A stretch of 64,000 bases of DNA from an uncultured Cryptobacterium sp. (GCA_958410215.1 CATYOF010000003.1:107962-171961); one strand, 5' to 3'; shown: positions 1 through 9,161, numbered from the stretch's first letter. Numbers and translations are program-made. The notes: generated by a model not told the origin, from the sequence alone.

Positions 1-1
1 T

Positions 2-481
2 GAAGAAGCTGAAACTATGACCGACTATTGTGTTGAGAACTACCTCAATGGCAATATCGATGAAGTTATCACGATCTACAATCACGCAAAGAACGCAGCA
101 GAGCAGGTTCCTACGATTCATCGTATTTTGCCTGTTGACTTGAAGTCGTTTGTTCCTGAGGGCGAGCGTTTCAAGTTTGGTGGCATCATGGAACCTGACG
201 CAGATTTGGAAGACTTGCCTGGTTCTATTGAATATGAACCTGGTGAAGAAGAGGTTCTGAACCAGTTGCTTCCTGAGTACTTGAGTGGATATTTCTACTA
301 TGTACTTATCGAATCGGCTGCCGCAGAGCAGGCTGCTCGTCGTAACGCAATGAAAAACGCGACGGATAATGCCGATGAAATGATTGAAACACTCAATCGA
401 GTTTATAACCGTGTACGTCAAGGTGCCATTACAACAGAAATCAACGAAATCGTTGGTGGCGCCGCAGCTTTGGAGGACTAA
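2..481 (+). CDS. atpG: ATP synthase F1 gamma subunit, C-terminal part
   Basis: The reading frame is open from base 2, so the 5' end lies outside the window; about 159 C-terminal residues are present. Gamma is the central rotor shaft of F1, coupling proton flow through Fo to catalysis in the alpha3beta3 ring on the cytoplasmic side. The C-terminal helix carries the family signature of alternating Ala/Arg with NAMKNATDNADEMI and a tail of type QGAITTEINEIVGGAAAL, which matches gamma subunits closely. Its TAA stop is directly followed by the ATG of atpD with no spacer, and the atpD ribosome binding site (GGAGG, 472-476) lies inside the last codons, so the two are translationally coupled. Confidence 0.97.
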   Translation, partial: EEAETMTDYCVENYLNGNIDEVITIYNHAKNAAEQVPTIHRILPVDLKSFVPEGERFKFGGIMEPDADLEDLPGSIEYEPGEEEVLNQLLPEYLSGYFYYVLIESAAAEQAARRNAMKNATDNADEMIETLNRVYNRVRQGAITTEINEIVGGAAALED

Positions 482-1933
482 ATGGCTGAAGAAATTACTA
501 CATCTGCGGCCAACCAGGGTGGTGCGATCGGTCATATTGTCCGTATCGTTGGCCCTGTTGTCGACGTTGAGTTTGCTCCGGGCCAGATGCCCGCAATCTA
601 CAACGCGTTGACCGTTGAAGCTAATACCCCCATTGGCGACGTTAAGGTTCTCCTCGAGGTCCAGCTTCACCTTCCCGGTGATTTGGTTCGCGCGGTAGCT
701 ATGTCATCTACTGATGGCCTTACCCGTGGCCTTGAGGTAAAGGACACTGGCAATCCTATGATGATGCCAGTAGGCCCAGAGACCCTTGGTCGCATTTGGA
801 ATGTTATGGGTGAACCTGTTGACGGCAAGCCGATGCCTGATGTTAAGGAATTCTACCCAATTCATCGTCCTGCACCTGCTTATGAAGAGCTGGTTACCAC
901 GACCGAGATTTATGAAACGGGCATTAAGGTTGTTGACCTTATCCAGCCCTTCATCAAGGGTGGTAAGACTGGTCTGTTCGGCGGCGCTGGTGTAGGCAAG
1001 ACCGTTATTATTCAGGAGCTCATTAACAACTTGGCTCAGGAACATGGCGGCACGTCTGTATTTACTGGTGTAGGCGAACGTACTCGTGAGGGTACCGACC
1101 TGTTCATCGAAATGACCGACGCTGGTGTTATTAACAAGACCTGCTTGGTTTATGGTCAGATGAACGAGCCTCCTGGAGCACGTCTTCGTGTAGGTCTGTG
1201 CGGCCTTACCGAAGCTGAATACTTCCGTGACCAGGGCCAGGACGTACTGTTGTTTATCGACAACATCTTCCGTTTCACCCAGGCTGGTTCTGAGGTATCC
1301 GCACTGCTTGGTCGCATGCCTTCTGCAGTAGGTTACCAGCCAACCCTGGCAACGGAAATGGGCGACCTTCAGGAACGTATTACTTCTACCAAGACTGGTT
1401 CTATTACCTCGGTACAGGCTGTATACGTACCTGCAGACGACTTGACCGACCCTGCACCTGCAACGACCTTTACCCACTTGGATGCTAAGACGGTTCTTAA
1501 CCGTTCCATCGCTGAGAAGGGTATTTATCCTGCAGTTGACCCACTGGAATCCACTTCTCGTGCACTTGACCCTGAAATTGTTGGCGAAGAGCACTATGAA
1601 GTTGCTGTTGGTGTACAGAAGATTCTCCAGACTTATCAGGACCTTCAGGACATCATTGCAATTCTGGGTATGGAAGAACTTTCCGAAGATCAGAAGATCA
1701 TCGTAAATCGTGCTCGTAAGATCGAGCGCTTCCTGGGCCAGCCTTTCCATGTTGCAAAACAGTTCACCGGCCAAGACGGTGTATACGTTAAGCTGGAGGA
1801 CACCATTCGCTCCTTCAAGGAGATCCTCAGCGGCAACTGCGACGAAATTCCTGAGGTTTGCTTCCGTAACAAGGGCACCATCGAGGATGTATACGCAGCC
1901 TACGAGGAGATCAAGAAGCAGGAAGAAGAGTAA
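482..1933 (+). CDS. atpD: ATP synthase F1 beta subunit
   Basis: Catalytic subunit of the F1 ATP synthase, 483 residues, normal length for the family. The Walker A loop GGAGVGKT is at residues 167-174, followed by the GERTREG segment and the Walker B type LLFIDNIFRFTQAGSE stretch. The N-terminal barrel region contains GHIVRIVGPVVDVEF. The start is fixed by GGAGG nine bases upstream and by abutment to the atpG stop. It lies in the conserved order atpG-atpD-atpC with only three bases before atpC. Nothing is odd about the gene; a 572-codon open frame on the opposite strand is a codon-usage shadow. Confidence 0.99.
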   Translation: MAEEITTSAANQGGAIGHIVRIVGPVVDVEFAPGQMPAIYNALTVEANTPIGDVKVLLEVQLHLPGDLVRAVAMSSTDGLTRGLEVKDTGNPMMMPVGPETLGRIWNVMGEPVDGKPMPDVKEFYPIHRPAPAYEELVTTTEIYETGIKVVDLIQPFIKGGKTGLFGGAGVGKTVIIQELINNLAQEHGGTSVFTGVGERTREGTDLFIEMTDAGVINKTCLVYGQMNEPPGARLRVGLCGLTEAEYFRDQGQDVLLFIDNIFRFTQAGSEVSALLGRMPSAVGYQPTLATEMGDLQERITSTKTGSITSVQAVYVPADDLTDPAPATTFTHLDAKTVLNRSIAEKGIYPAVDPLESTSRALDPEIVGEEHYEVAVGVQKILQTYQDLQDIIAILGMEELSEDQKIIVNRARKIERFLGQPFHVAKQFTGQDGVYVKLEDTIRSFKEILSGNCDEIPEVCFRNKGTIEDVYAAYEEIKKQEEE

Positions 1934-1936
1934 ATT

Positions 1937-2365
1937 ATGTCCACGATCAAATGTGATGTCGTAGCCAAGAATAAGGTTCTTTTTTCCGGTGAGCTTCATT
2001 CGGTAATGGTTCCCGGAAGCGAAGGCGAACTTGGCATCATGGCTAACCATGAGCCCTTTGTTGCCGCTCTTCATGATGGCGTTATTTGGGCACGCACTAA
2101 GCCCGAAGGCGGCACCACGTTGAGTGCGGCTATTATGGGCGGCTATGTCCAGTGCTTGGGCGAGCGTGTAATTGTTCTGTGCGATAAGACGCGTGAAATC
2201 AAGCGCATTAACGAGGATAAGATTCGCAAGGATATTACTCAGCTCGAAGAGCGTATTGCAAACCTTCGCGAAGATCAGATTATCTCTCGTTCTGTTCTTA
2301 CTCGAAAGCTTCGCTGGTGCAAAGTGCAACTTGCAGCTAAGGAAAAGGAAAGCCAGTACGTCTAG
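1937..2365 (+). CDS. atpC: ATP synthase F1 epsilon subunit
   Basis: Epsilon subunit of F1, 142 residues, forming part of the central stalk and regulating ATP hydrolysis. It has the N-terminal beta-sandwich (CDVVAKNKVLFSGELHSVMVPG, then GELGIMANHEP) and a C-terminal helical pair with LEERIANL. It follows atpD after three bases, so it is the last gene of the atp operon and is closed by the terminator at 2421-2466. A clearly homologous second copy lies 570 bp downstream; this one is the operon copy by position and spacing. Confidence 0.97.
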   Translation: MSTIKCDVVAKNKVLFSGELHSVMVPGSEGELGIMANHEPFVAALHDGVIWARTKPEGGTTLSAAIMGGYVQCLGERVIVLCDKTREIKRINEDKIRKDITQLEERIANLREDQIISRSVLTRKLRWCKVQLAAKEKESQYV

Positions 2366-2420
2366 GTTTCTTCCACGATTCCTCCGGACGAAATTAGGTT
2401 TTCGACGGTACCAGCAATTC

Positions 2421-2466
2421 AAACGACCTCTTCCGTTTTCGGAAGGGGTCGTTTTGCTTTTTTTTG
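2421..2466 (+). terminator. Rho-independent terminator of the atp operon
   Basis: An arm AAACGACC-TCTTCCG pairs with CGGAAG-GGGTCGTTT around a TTTT-type loop and is followed by an eight-base T run interrupted only by GC. It sits 55 bp past the atpC stop and separates the operon from the second atpC copy. Confidence 0.9.
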
Positions 2467-2495
2467 ATCAATTAATACACTGATACACCTATTGC

Positions 2496-2716
2496 ATTCA
2501 GACAAGGAAAACTTGGTAATAGGAGTTACATCTGAATCAGCTTCGCTTGTTTCAGCTAGCAAGAAAACAAAGGGCGTAGCGAAATAATTCAACGCATGAT
2601 TTGCCTATCCCAAAGCAATTACTTGAACACCAGGGGCTACGCCTTTAAAAGTTTTCTTGCTGCGCTGCGCTCAGGATGCTTCAGCTGTAACACTTATTAC
2701 CAAGTCATTTGCCTTG
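2496..2716. repeat. Long imperfect inverted repeat (MITE-like) between the two atpC genes
   Basis: The left arm, about 2496-2581, is the imperfect reverse complement of the right arm, about 2634-2716. Shared blocks include CTTGGTAATA / TATTACCAAG at the outer side, AGCAAGAAAAC / GTTTTCTTGCT in the middle and GGCGTAGC / GCTACGCC at the inner side, around a loop of about 50 bp. The 573-bp gap 2366-2938 holds this element, the operon terminator and probably the promoter of the second atpC. No transposase is present. It could be a non-autonomous mobile element, the scar of one, or a structured transcript. Confidence 0.7.
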
Positions 2717-2938
2717 AACCATATTCTCGCTATTTTAGGGTTAACTTGAATGAATCTTTAATCGGTGCGACGGTCTTTATTGTTGAGAAAAGGGACTATT
2801 TGAAGCATTTATACCTTTTGAAAACAATTATCTGCAGAAAAGGTAATTGTTTGATAGCATTCCTCAACGATGTCGCTTAAGATGCAGAGAAAGTAATCAA
2901 GCCTACCTACTGCTTGTTCAATGGTGAAGGGGAGCTTT

Positions 2939-3394
2939 ATGTCAGTACTGCATTGTGATGTAGTTGCTAAAGATAGAAAGCTGTTTTCGGGAGAGCTGTA
3001 TTCAATTACCGTTCCTGGTGTACAGGGATATATGGGTGTGCTTGAAAACCATTCACCTGTCTTAATCGCGCTTAATGATGGCGTTATTTGGGGCAGAGAA
3101 ACCTCTGAATCAGGCCCCATTATTGCGGCTGCTAATATGGGCGGCTATTTACAGGTAATGGGAAGCCGCGTTATTGTACTGTGCGATAAAACGCGTCAAA
3201 TTCAAGACATAAAACTTGAACTGTTGGAAAAAGCTATTCCGGAATTAGAAGAGCGCTTGGCATCCCTTACCCATGAACAGTTCATTGCCAATTCGGTATT
3301 ACGCCGTAAACTTCGTTGGCTAAAGGTGCAGTACAACGCTAAGAAAAAGGCGCTTGAGGGGAAACTGCCCTTTGAATATAAAGAAGAAGAGTAA
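2939..3394 (+). CDS. Second ATP synthase epsilon subunit (atpC paralogue)
   Basis: A 151-residue epsilon-subunit homologue. It keeps the whole family layout: CDVVAKDRKLFSGELYS, then VPGVQGYMGVLENHSPV, DGVIWGRE, MGGYLQV, RVIVLCDKTRQI, and the C-terminal helices with LEERLASL and LRRKLRWLKVQ. Many of these strings are near identical to the operon atpC, so the two look like duplicates, but they differ at roughly half of the positions and are not recent copies. I chose ATG 2939 because AAGGGGAG lies just upstream; an in-frame ATG at 2921 would add six residues. It stands alone after a terminator and an inverted repeat. It could be an alternative epsilon used under different conditions; that is inference. 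Confidence 0.9.
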   Translation: MSVLHCDVVAKDRKLFSGELYSITVPGVQGYMGVLENHSPVLIALNDGVIWGRETSESGPIIAAANMGGYLQVMGSRVIVLCDKTRQIQDIKLELLEKAIPELEERLASLTHEQFIANSVLRRKLRWLKVQYNAKKKALEGKLPFEYKEEE

Positions 3395-3603
3395 AGCATA
3401 ATACTAAGGGCGACCGAAATAGAGTTATAAATAGGGTCCGAAACGACCACGAAAAGATATCTGTATAGCCGTTAACAAAACTACGTATTTAATCCACTAA
3501 CTGTTCGCTTACTTTATGTGCGAATGCTGCTAATATGAGTACCCGAAATATTGGAATAAGCAAGAACAGTACTTCTTAGCACATTAGGTAAGGGCGTGAG
3601 CTT

Positions 3604-6600
3604 ATGGCGTTCGTTCATCTTCACAATCACACAGAATATTCCCTACTCGACGGTGCAACACACATTTATGACATGGTAAAACGCGCGGCAGATCTTGGTA
3701 TGCCTGCTATTGCGATTACTGACCATGGTGTTATGAGCGGTGTGCCAGAATTGGCAGATGCGTGTGACAAAGTAAAGAAAGAAACCGGCATTTGGGTAAA
3801 GCCTATTTTTGGCTGTGAAATTTATTTCACCACCGATAGCGAGCTTAAAAAAGAAAAGCGCCGCTTGCATCATATGATTTTGCTTGCCAAAAATAATACG
3901 GGCTATCATAACCTGCTCAAGTTGGTGAGTGAATCTCATGTGGACAATTTCTACTATCGTCCTCGTACCACTTTTGAAATGCTGCAAAAATATTCAGAAG
4001 GCCTCATTGCGACCAGCGCTTGTATTGCAGGTATTATTCCTCGCTGCATTGATGATGGCGATTTTGCTCAAGCGGCTGAATGGGCAAAACGTTTCAAGGA
4101 AGTGTATGCGCCGGGTGACTTCTATATCGAACTGCAAGATCAGGGTATTACCACCAATGGTGGCATGACGCAGTTGGAGATGAATCGTAAACTCACGGAA
4201 CTTGCGAACCAACTGGGATTGCAGACTATTGCCACCAACGACTTCCATTATCTTACGCAGGAAGATGCGGTCGCGCAGGATATCATGCTGTGCATTGGCA
4301 CCAACTCTACTGTTACGCAAGAAAAGCGCTTTAAGTTTCCTAACGATCAGTTCTATATGAAAACTGAAGAGGAAATGCGTACAGCTTTGAAGGACTTTCC
4401 TGAAGCGTGTGACAATACGGTAGCGCTGGCGGAAAAATGCAACGTCGAGCTGGAACGCGATGCAATTTTGCCTCGTTTCCCCTTGCCTGAAGGCGAAACG
4501 GAAGAATCGTATTTCCGTAAGCGCGTACAGGAAGGCCTTGTTCGTCGTTATGGCGATCCAGTACCCGCCGAAGTACAAGAACGCGCGGACTACGAAATGG
4601 GCGTTATTATTCAGCAGGGTTTCCCAGCTTACTTCCTTATCGTGCAGGAATATATCGAATGGGCTCGTAGTCAGGGCATTGGTGTAGGTCCCGGTCGTGG
4701 TTCAGCGGCTGGTGCTATTGTGGCGTATGCTATGGGCATTACCGACCTTGATCCGCTCTCCAACGGTTTGTTGTTCGAACGTTTCTTGTCGCCCGAACGT
4801 GTAGAAATGCCTGATATCGACGTTGACTTCGAAGATGAACGTCGCCAGGAAGTAATTGAGCATATTAAAGATGTTTATGGCGAAGATCATGTATCAGGCG
4901 TTATTACATTCGGCAAACTGCAGGCCAAAAATGCGGTGCGCGATGCGGCGCGCGTATTGGACTACCCCTATGCGGTGGGCGACAAGGTTGCCAAACTTAT
5001 CGGCAATGAATTGGGCATCACGATTGACGATGCCATGGCGAAAAACCCCGACCTTAAACAGGCTTACGATACCGAAGAAGATGTTCGACGCGTAATAGAT
5101 GCGGCTCGTTCTATCGAAGGACATGTTCGTGGCGAAGGTGTGCATGCGTGCGCTACGATTATTTGTCGTGACCCCATGAGCGACCATGTTCCCATGAAGC
5201 GCGACACCAAGGGTGGCGGTATCATTACTCAGTACGATGGTCACTATACGCCTGACTTAGGTCTGTTGAAGATGGACTTCTTGGGTCTTCGAACCTTGGG
5301 TGTACTTTCTCGTGCTTGTCGCAACATTAAATCTCGTTTCGGAGTGGAAATTATTCCTGAAGAAATTCCCACCGACGATGAAAAAGCCTTTGAACTTTTG
5401 CGCAGTGGCAATATGGATGGTTTGTTCCAGGTTGAAAGTGCGTTGTACGTAAGCCTGTTTAGTCGCTTACCACCTCATCGATTCTCGGACGTTGTTGCCT
5501 CTATTGCGCTTAACCGTCCTGGTCCTTTGGAATCTGGCATGGTTGACGACTACGTTATGGTAGCAAGCGGGAAAACGCCTGTTCATTACTATGATGATCG
5601 TTTGCGTCCGCTTTTAGAAGAAACCTATGGCACCATGGTATACCAGGAACAGATCATGCAGATCTCCATGGTAATGAGTGGCTTTTCTGCGGGTAAGGCA
5701 GACAAGCTGCGTAAGGCTATGGGTAAAAAGAAGATTGACGTTATGCGTCAGCTTCAAGAAGACTGGAACCAGGGTGCGGTCGAAAACGGCTTTAGCTTAG
5801 AAATTGCCAAAAAGATTTGGGAAGACGCTGAAAAGTTCGCTAAGTATGCGTTTAATAAGTCGCATTCAGCGGCATACGCTATTTTGGTTATGCGTACAGC
5901 ATACTTAAAGGCTCATTATCCCAATGATTATATGGCGGCAGTTTTGTCATCCTACATGGGCAATTCCGATCGTCTTATCAAATACATTGCAAGCTGTAAT
6001 CGTTCGGGTATTCCGGTACTTTCTCCTGACGTTAATTCATCGAATTTGGAATTTACGCCGCTTGATGATGGCATTCGCTTTGGTTTGGCGGGTATCCGTG
6101 GTGTGGGCGAAAAAGTAGCGCAGGTCATTATTGATGAACGCGAGGCAAATGGTCCGTTTACATCGCTGCATGATTTCGTGAATCGTGTCGATTCTTCGGC
6201 CTATAACCGCAAAACGCTTGAAGCACTTATTAAGTCGGGTGGATTTGACTCTACGGGTTACACGCGCAAGCAGCTTATGTACTTTGTGGATGAAACACCT
6301 CTTCTGGAAAGTGCCACCAAACGTCAGAAAGACAAAGATGCGGGCCAGATGGACATGTTTAGCATGTTTGCAGATGTGGATGATTCCTTTAAGGAAGATA
6401 TTCCCGAACCAGATGGCATTGAGTGGGATCGTCGGACCAAGCTGTCTTTTGAAAAAGACATTTTAAAGATGTACGTATCCGACCATCCGCTTCGTCCTTA
6501 CGAAAACTATCTATCACGCACGATGAAGTATACGTTGGGTGATTTGATGGATAGGGAAGAAGGCATCAAGTCTGCTACCTTTGCTGGCATGGTTTCCGAA

Positions 6601-7065
6601 ACGAATATTCGTCGCACCAAGCGCGGTACCCTGATGGCTAGTTTCACCCTGGAAGACACAACAGGACATATTGAATGCGTGTGCTTTGATTACGAAAAGA
6701 ACCAGGCCGCTATTCAAGAAGACGCCATTATTACCTGTAAGGGTAAGTTTGAGGTCAATGATCGTGGTAGCCAGATTTTGGTGTATGAAGCAAAGCCGCT
6801 AGAACTTTCTGAGGCCGATATGAATGTTGCGCCTATGCAACTGGAGCTTACGCTTGCAACGCGCGAGTTGAATTCGGTGGCTTCCGATAAATTGATGCGT
6901 ATTTTGAAAGCACACCCCGGTAAGGACCCGGTTATTTTGTACATCAATGAAGAAAGCGGCAAACGTATGAGGGCGGAATTGCCTCTAACGACCGATTCAA
7001 ACAATTCGCATCTCAAGGCACATCTGGCAGATCTTTTTGGTCGTCCTGTTTGGAAGGCTAGCTAA
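3604..7065 (+). CDS. dnaE: DNA polymerase III alpha subunit (DnaE)
   Basis: Replicative DNA polymerase, 1153 residues, C-family DnaE layout. The N-terminal PHP domain begins with HLHNHTEYS at residue 5 and has ITDHG. The palm contains GPGRGSAAG (362-370) and PDIDVDF (403-409) with the presumed metal-binding Asp404 and Asp406; the third catalytic Asp is Asp558 in KMDFLGLRTLG. A helix-hairpin-helix region (FGLAGIRGVGEKVA) and a C-terminal OB fold (FAGMVSETNIRRTKRG onward) follow, the usual order. It has its own upstream region of about 200 bp, so it is not part of the atp operon. No proofreading exonuclease domain is inserted, which excludes PolC. Confidence 0.98.
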   Translation: MAFVHLHNHTEYSLLDGATHIYDMVKRAADLGMPAIAITDHGVMSGVPELADACDKVKKETGIWVKPIFGCEIYFTTDSELKKEKRRLHHMILLAKNNTGYHNLLKLVSESHVDNFYYRPRTTFEMLQKYSEGLIATSACIAGIIPRCIDDGDFAQAAEWAKRFKEVYAPGDFYIELQDQGITTNGGMTQLEMNRKLTELANQLGLQTIATNDFHYLTQEDAVAQDIMLCIGTNSTVTQEKRFKFPNDQFYMKTEEEMRTALKDFPEACDNTVALAEKCNVELERDAILPRFPLPEGETEESYFRKRVQEGLVRRYGDPVPAEVQERADYEMGVIIQQGFPAYFLIVQEYIEWARSQGIGVGPGRGSAAGAIVAYAMGITDLDPLSNGLLFERFLSPERVEMPDIDVDFEDERRQEVIEHIKDVYGEDHVSGVITFGKLQAKNAVRDAARVLDYPYAVGDKVAKLIGNELGITIDDAMAKNPDLKQAYDTEEDVRRVIDAARSIEGHVRGEGVHACATIICRDPMSDHVPMKRDTKGGGIITQYDGHYTPDLGLLKMDFLGLRTLGVLSRACRNIKSRFGVEIIPEEIPTDDEKAFELLRSGNMDGLFQVESALYVSLFSRLPPHRFSDVVASIALNRPGPLESGMVDDYVMVASGKTPVHYYDDRLRPLLEETYGTMVYQEQIMQISMVMSGFSAGKADKLRKAMGKKKIDVMRQLQEDWNQGAVENGFSLEIAKKIWEDAEKFAKYAFNKSHSAAYAILVMRTAYLKAHYPNDYMAAVLSSYMGNSDRLIKYIASCNRSGIPVLSPDVNSSNLEFTPLDDGIRFGLAGIRGVGEKVAQVIIDEREANGPFTSLHDFVNRVDSSAYNRKTLEALIKSGGFDSTGYTRKQLMYFVDETPLLESATKRQKDKDAGQMDMFSMFADVDDSFKEDIPEPDGIEWDRRTKLSFEKDILKMYVSDHPLRPYENYLSRTMKYTLGDLMDREEGIKSATFAGMVSETNIRRTKRGTLMASFTLEDTTGHIECVCFDYEKNQAAIQEDAIITCKGKFEVNDRGSQILVYEAKPLELSEADMNVAPMQLELTLATRELNSVASDKLMRILKAHPGKDPVILYINEESGKRMRAELPLTTDSNNSHLKAHLADLFGRPVWKAS

Positions 7066-7070
7066 TTATT

Positions 7071-7101
7071 GCGCGGGCTTGTTCGGCCCGCGCACGTATT
7101 T
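7071..7101 (+). terminator. Possible dnaE terminator hairpin
   Basis: GCGCGGGC (7071-7078) pairs perfectly with GCCCGCGC (7086-7093) around TTGTTCG, five bases after the dnaE stop codon. The T run behind it is weak (ACGTATTTG), so it is a stem without a classical U tract. Confidence 0.5.
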
Positions 7102-7111
7102 GATGCTGTGT

Positions 7112-7206
7112 AACCATCTGGCGGTAACTAAAACCCTCCAAGCTCCGATCCGTTGCTCGAGGCAACTCTCTGCGCCTGTCGGGTTTTATTTCTTCGCCAG
7201 ATGGTT
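7112..7206 (+). ncRNA. Candidate structured RNA: three nested perfect stems
   Basis: The segment folds into three nested perfect stems on one axis: AACCATCTGGCG (7112-7123) with CGCCAGATGGTT (7195-7206), TAAAACCC (7129-7136) with GGGTTTTA (7181-7188), and GTTGC (7152-7156) with GCAAC (7162-7166). It lies between the dnaE hairpin and truA, ending about 50 bp before the truA start. I do not recognise a known RNA family. It could be a cis leader of truA, a small RNA or a short inverted repeat element. Confidence 0.4.
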
Positions 7207-7257
7207 GCTCGCTGACGTTTCCAAAAGTAGGTAAAAAGAACGGAACTTAAAGGATAT

Positions 7258-8112
7258 ATGAAGGATTCACAGCCGTTTAATCAGGCCAATAATGTTTTAG
7301 AGCCACCGTTATCGCAAGCGGTGCTGGCGCTTGAAGTTGCGTATAATGGTGCACCATTTTCAGGATTTGCGCGTCAGCCGGGTCAGCTAACGGTGCAAGG
7401 TAGTATCGAAGAGGCTTTGGCGCTTATCTTTCGTCATCCTATTGAAACCGTGTGCGCTGGTCGTACTGATTCGGGTGTGCATGCCAAGGGTCAAATTGTG
7501 AGTTTTGAAATACCTGCGCAGGAATACGAACAGCGCAGCGATTACAAGCTTTTGCGCTCCCTCAATGCGCTTACTCATGAAGATATTTCTATTCGCAGCA
7601 TTGAACAAAAGCCCAATGATTTTTCGGCGCGTTTTTCTGCAACTATGCGCGAATACCGCTATTTCATTTGCGTGGGAAGGGCTGCGCCTTTATTCATGAA
7701 AAACTTTAGCTGGCATCTTCCTAAAAATCTTGATATTGAAGCCATGCGTAAGGCGGCTACCTACTTAATAGGCGAACACGATTTTAAAAGCTTCTGCATG
7801 GCGGTATCGGCTGAAGGTAAATCCACTATGCGCAACGTGTTCAGCATTACGGTGGAGCCTGATGAGTTGTGGGGCGAGCAGCTAGTCGTTATAACGGTGA
7901 AGGGCAATGCTTTTTTGCATTCCATGGTTCGTACGATTGTGGGAACGTTGGTGGCCGTTGGTCGCGGGCAGCGCAATCCCGAATGGGTGACTGAGGTACT
8001 AGAGGCGCGCAACCGAAGTGCTGCGGGCGAAAATGCTCCTGCCCAAGGGCTGGTTTTCTGGCGCGTAAGTTACGAAGGTACGCGCGTGCATAATCCACTT
8101 TGCGGGGATTAA
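7258..8112 (+). CDS. truA: tRNA pseudouridine(38-40) synthase TruA
   Basis: TruA isomerises uridines 38-40 in the tRNA anticodon arm; 284 residues, normal length plus a short N-terminal extension of about 20 residues before ALEVAYNGAPFSGFARQPG. The catalytic motif GRTDSGVHAKGQ contains Asp71. Further family motifs are SARFSATMREYRYFI and FLHSMVRTIVGTLVAVGRG. ATG 7258 follows AAAGGATAT; it is separated from dnaE by a structured gap. It runs convergently into the LysR gene and the two stop codons are adjacent. Confidence 0.96.
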   Translation: MKDSQPFNQANNVLEPPLSQAVLALEVAYNGAPFSGFARQPGQLTVQGSIEEALALIFRHPIETVCAGRTDSGVHAKGQIVSFEIPAQEYEQRSDYKLLRSLNALTHEDISIRSIEQKPNDFSARFSATMREYRYFICVGRAAPLFMKNFSWHLPKNLDIEAMRKAATYLIGEHDFKSFCMAVSAEGKSTMRNVFSITVEPDELWGEQLVVITVKGNAFLHSMVRTIVGTLVAVGRGQRNPEWVTEVLEARNRSAAGENAPAQGLVFWRVSYEGTRVHNPLCGD

Positions 8113-8994
8113 CTAGCAAGCTTGAAACATTTTTGAACCTTCAGTTTTAAGGAAGTTGAAGAAGTCAATTGCTTCCGAAGGCGGCGTACCTTCTTTGGAA
8201 AGAAGGGCGTAAATGTTTCGCTGTCGTTTTACATCAGCGATAGGTTTAATTGCAAGTCCTTGCAGGTTATCAAGCCAGCTATATTCCGGGACAATGGTAT
8301 ATCCCAATCCTGCTCGCACCAAATTAAGAACTTCGCTGTAGAGCTGTACTTCGCTTACGACGTTAGGGAAGTAATTTGCTTCTTCAAACATGCTCAAAAC
8401 AGTGTCTTGCATTTCTCCTGGGCCAGTCATAATAAAAGCCTCTGCTTGTAAGTCGCGTAGATTGATGGCGGACTTATTGGCTAAAGGGCAATCAGAAGAA
8501 AATGCTACAAAAAATCTTTCCTGTAATATCTTTGCAGTGTAGTCATCTTGCCTTAACTCTTTTTCGGTTCCGTAAAATTCAATATCAGGAAGAGTGCTTT
8601 TAAAGGTAAGAGATCCTCTGAATCCAAAACGCAATATAGTGTCAGGGTGAGTTTTTCGGTAAGCACTAATGAAGGCTTCCCCTATTTTTCCTAAGGTCAT
8701 GTTGGTTGCGCATTTTACTACCTTTTGTTGACGATCAATGTTTTTCGAAATAGTAGACCGCGCATTATCAATAAGGGCTAACGCTATTCGAACGTGCTTT
8801 TCCATATAGTAGCCGTTGTCGTTGAGGTGAAGCCTACCTCCATTTCGGTCAAACAGGGTGAAACCAAGCTCTTGCTCAAGATCGCGCAAAGCAACACTTA
8901 ATGCAGACTGAGATACATGTAGCTGCTGAGATGCCTTGGTAATGCTTTGATTTTCAGCGATGGTCAAAAAATAGGTTAGTTGGTGAAGTTCCAT
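8113..8994 (-). CDS. LysR-family transcriptional regulator
   Basis: A 293-residue LysR regulator. The winged helix-turn-helix spans about residues 1-60 (MELHQLTYFLTIAENQS, then ASQQLHVSQSALSVALRDLE), followed by an effector-binding domain of the periplasmic-binding type. I placed the start at 8994 because AGGAGG lies five bases upstream on the minus strand; the longer open frame to 9105 lacks such a site. It is divergent from the exported metallo-beta-lactamase gene with a 167-bp spacer that carries a palindrome at 9110-9125, the usual arrangement for a LysR protein that controls its neighbour. The ligand cannot be read from the sequence. Confidence 0.93.
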   Translation of the reverse strand: MELHQLTYFLTIAENQSITKASQQLHVSQSALSVALRDLEQELGFTLFDRNGGRLHLNDNGYYMEKHVRIALALIDNARSTISKNIDRQQKVVKCATNMTLGKIGEAFISAYRKTHPDTILRFGFRGSLTFKSTLPDIEFYGTEKELRQDDYTAKILQERFFVAFSSDCPLANKSAINLRDLQAEAFIMTGPGEMQDTVLSMFEEANYFPNVVSEVQLYSEVLNLVRAGLGYTIVPEYSWLDNLQGLAIKPIADVKRQRNIYALLSKEGTPPSEAIDFFNFLKTEGSKMFQAC

Positions 8995-9109
8995 AGCAGC
9001 TACCTCCTTTTCCATTACAAAGGAAATAAAGCTCTTTGTTCTTGCAAATTTCTTAATCTCTCTTCGATATATCCTAACTCTATAGAAATGAACACGTTCA
9101 TACAATAAA

Positions 9110-9141
9110 GGTATAGCTATATACCGAAAGGGGATTCGGTA
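9110..9141. promoter_or_regulatory. Palindromic operator candidate and hairpin in the LysR divergent spacer
   Basis: GGTATAGCTATATACC (9110-9125) is a nearly perfect dyad centred in the divergent promoter region, of a size compatible with a LysR half-site pair. It partly overlaps a second dyad, TACCGAA (9122-9128) with TTCGGTA (9135-9141), which lies just upstream of the AAAGGAGG ribosome binding site of the next gene and could form a leader hairpin. Confidence 0.45.
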
Positions 9142-9161
9142 AGGTAAAGGAGGGAAACAAC

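Noticed and set aside
704..2422. 572-codon open frame on the minus strand opposite atpD
   Set aside because: It lies antisense to a highly conserved gene and is produced by its codon bias; no ribosome site or recognisable domain.
2596..2880. 94-codon open frame in the gap before the second atpC
   Set aside because: It runs through the inverted repeat arm, has no ribosome site and no recognisable content.
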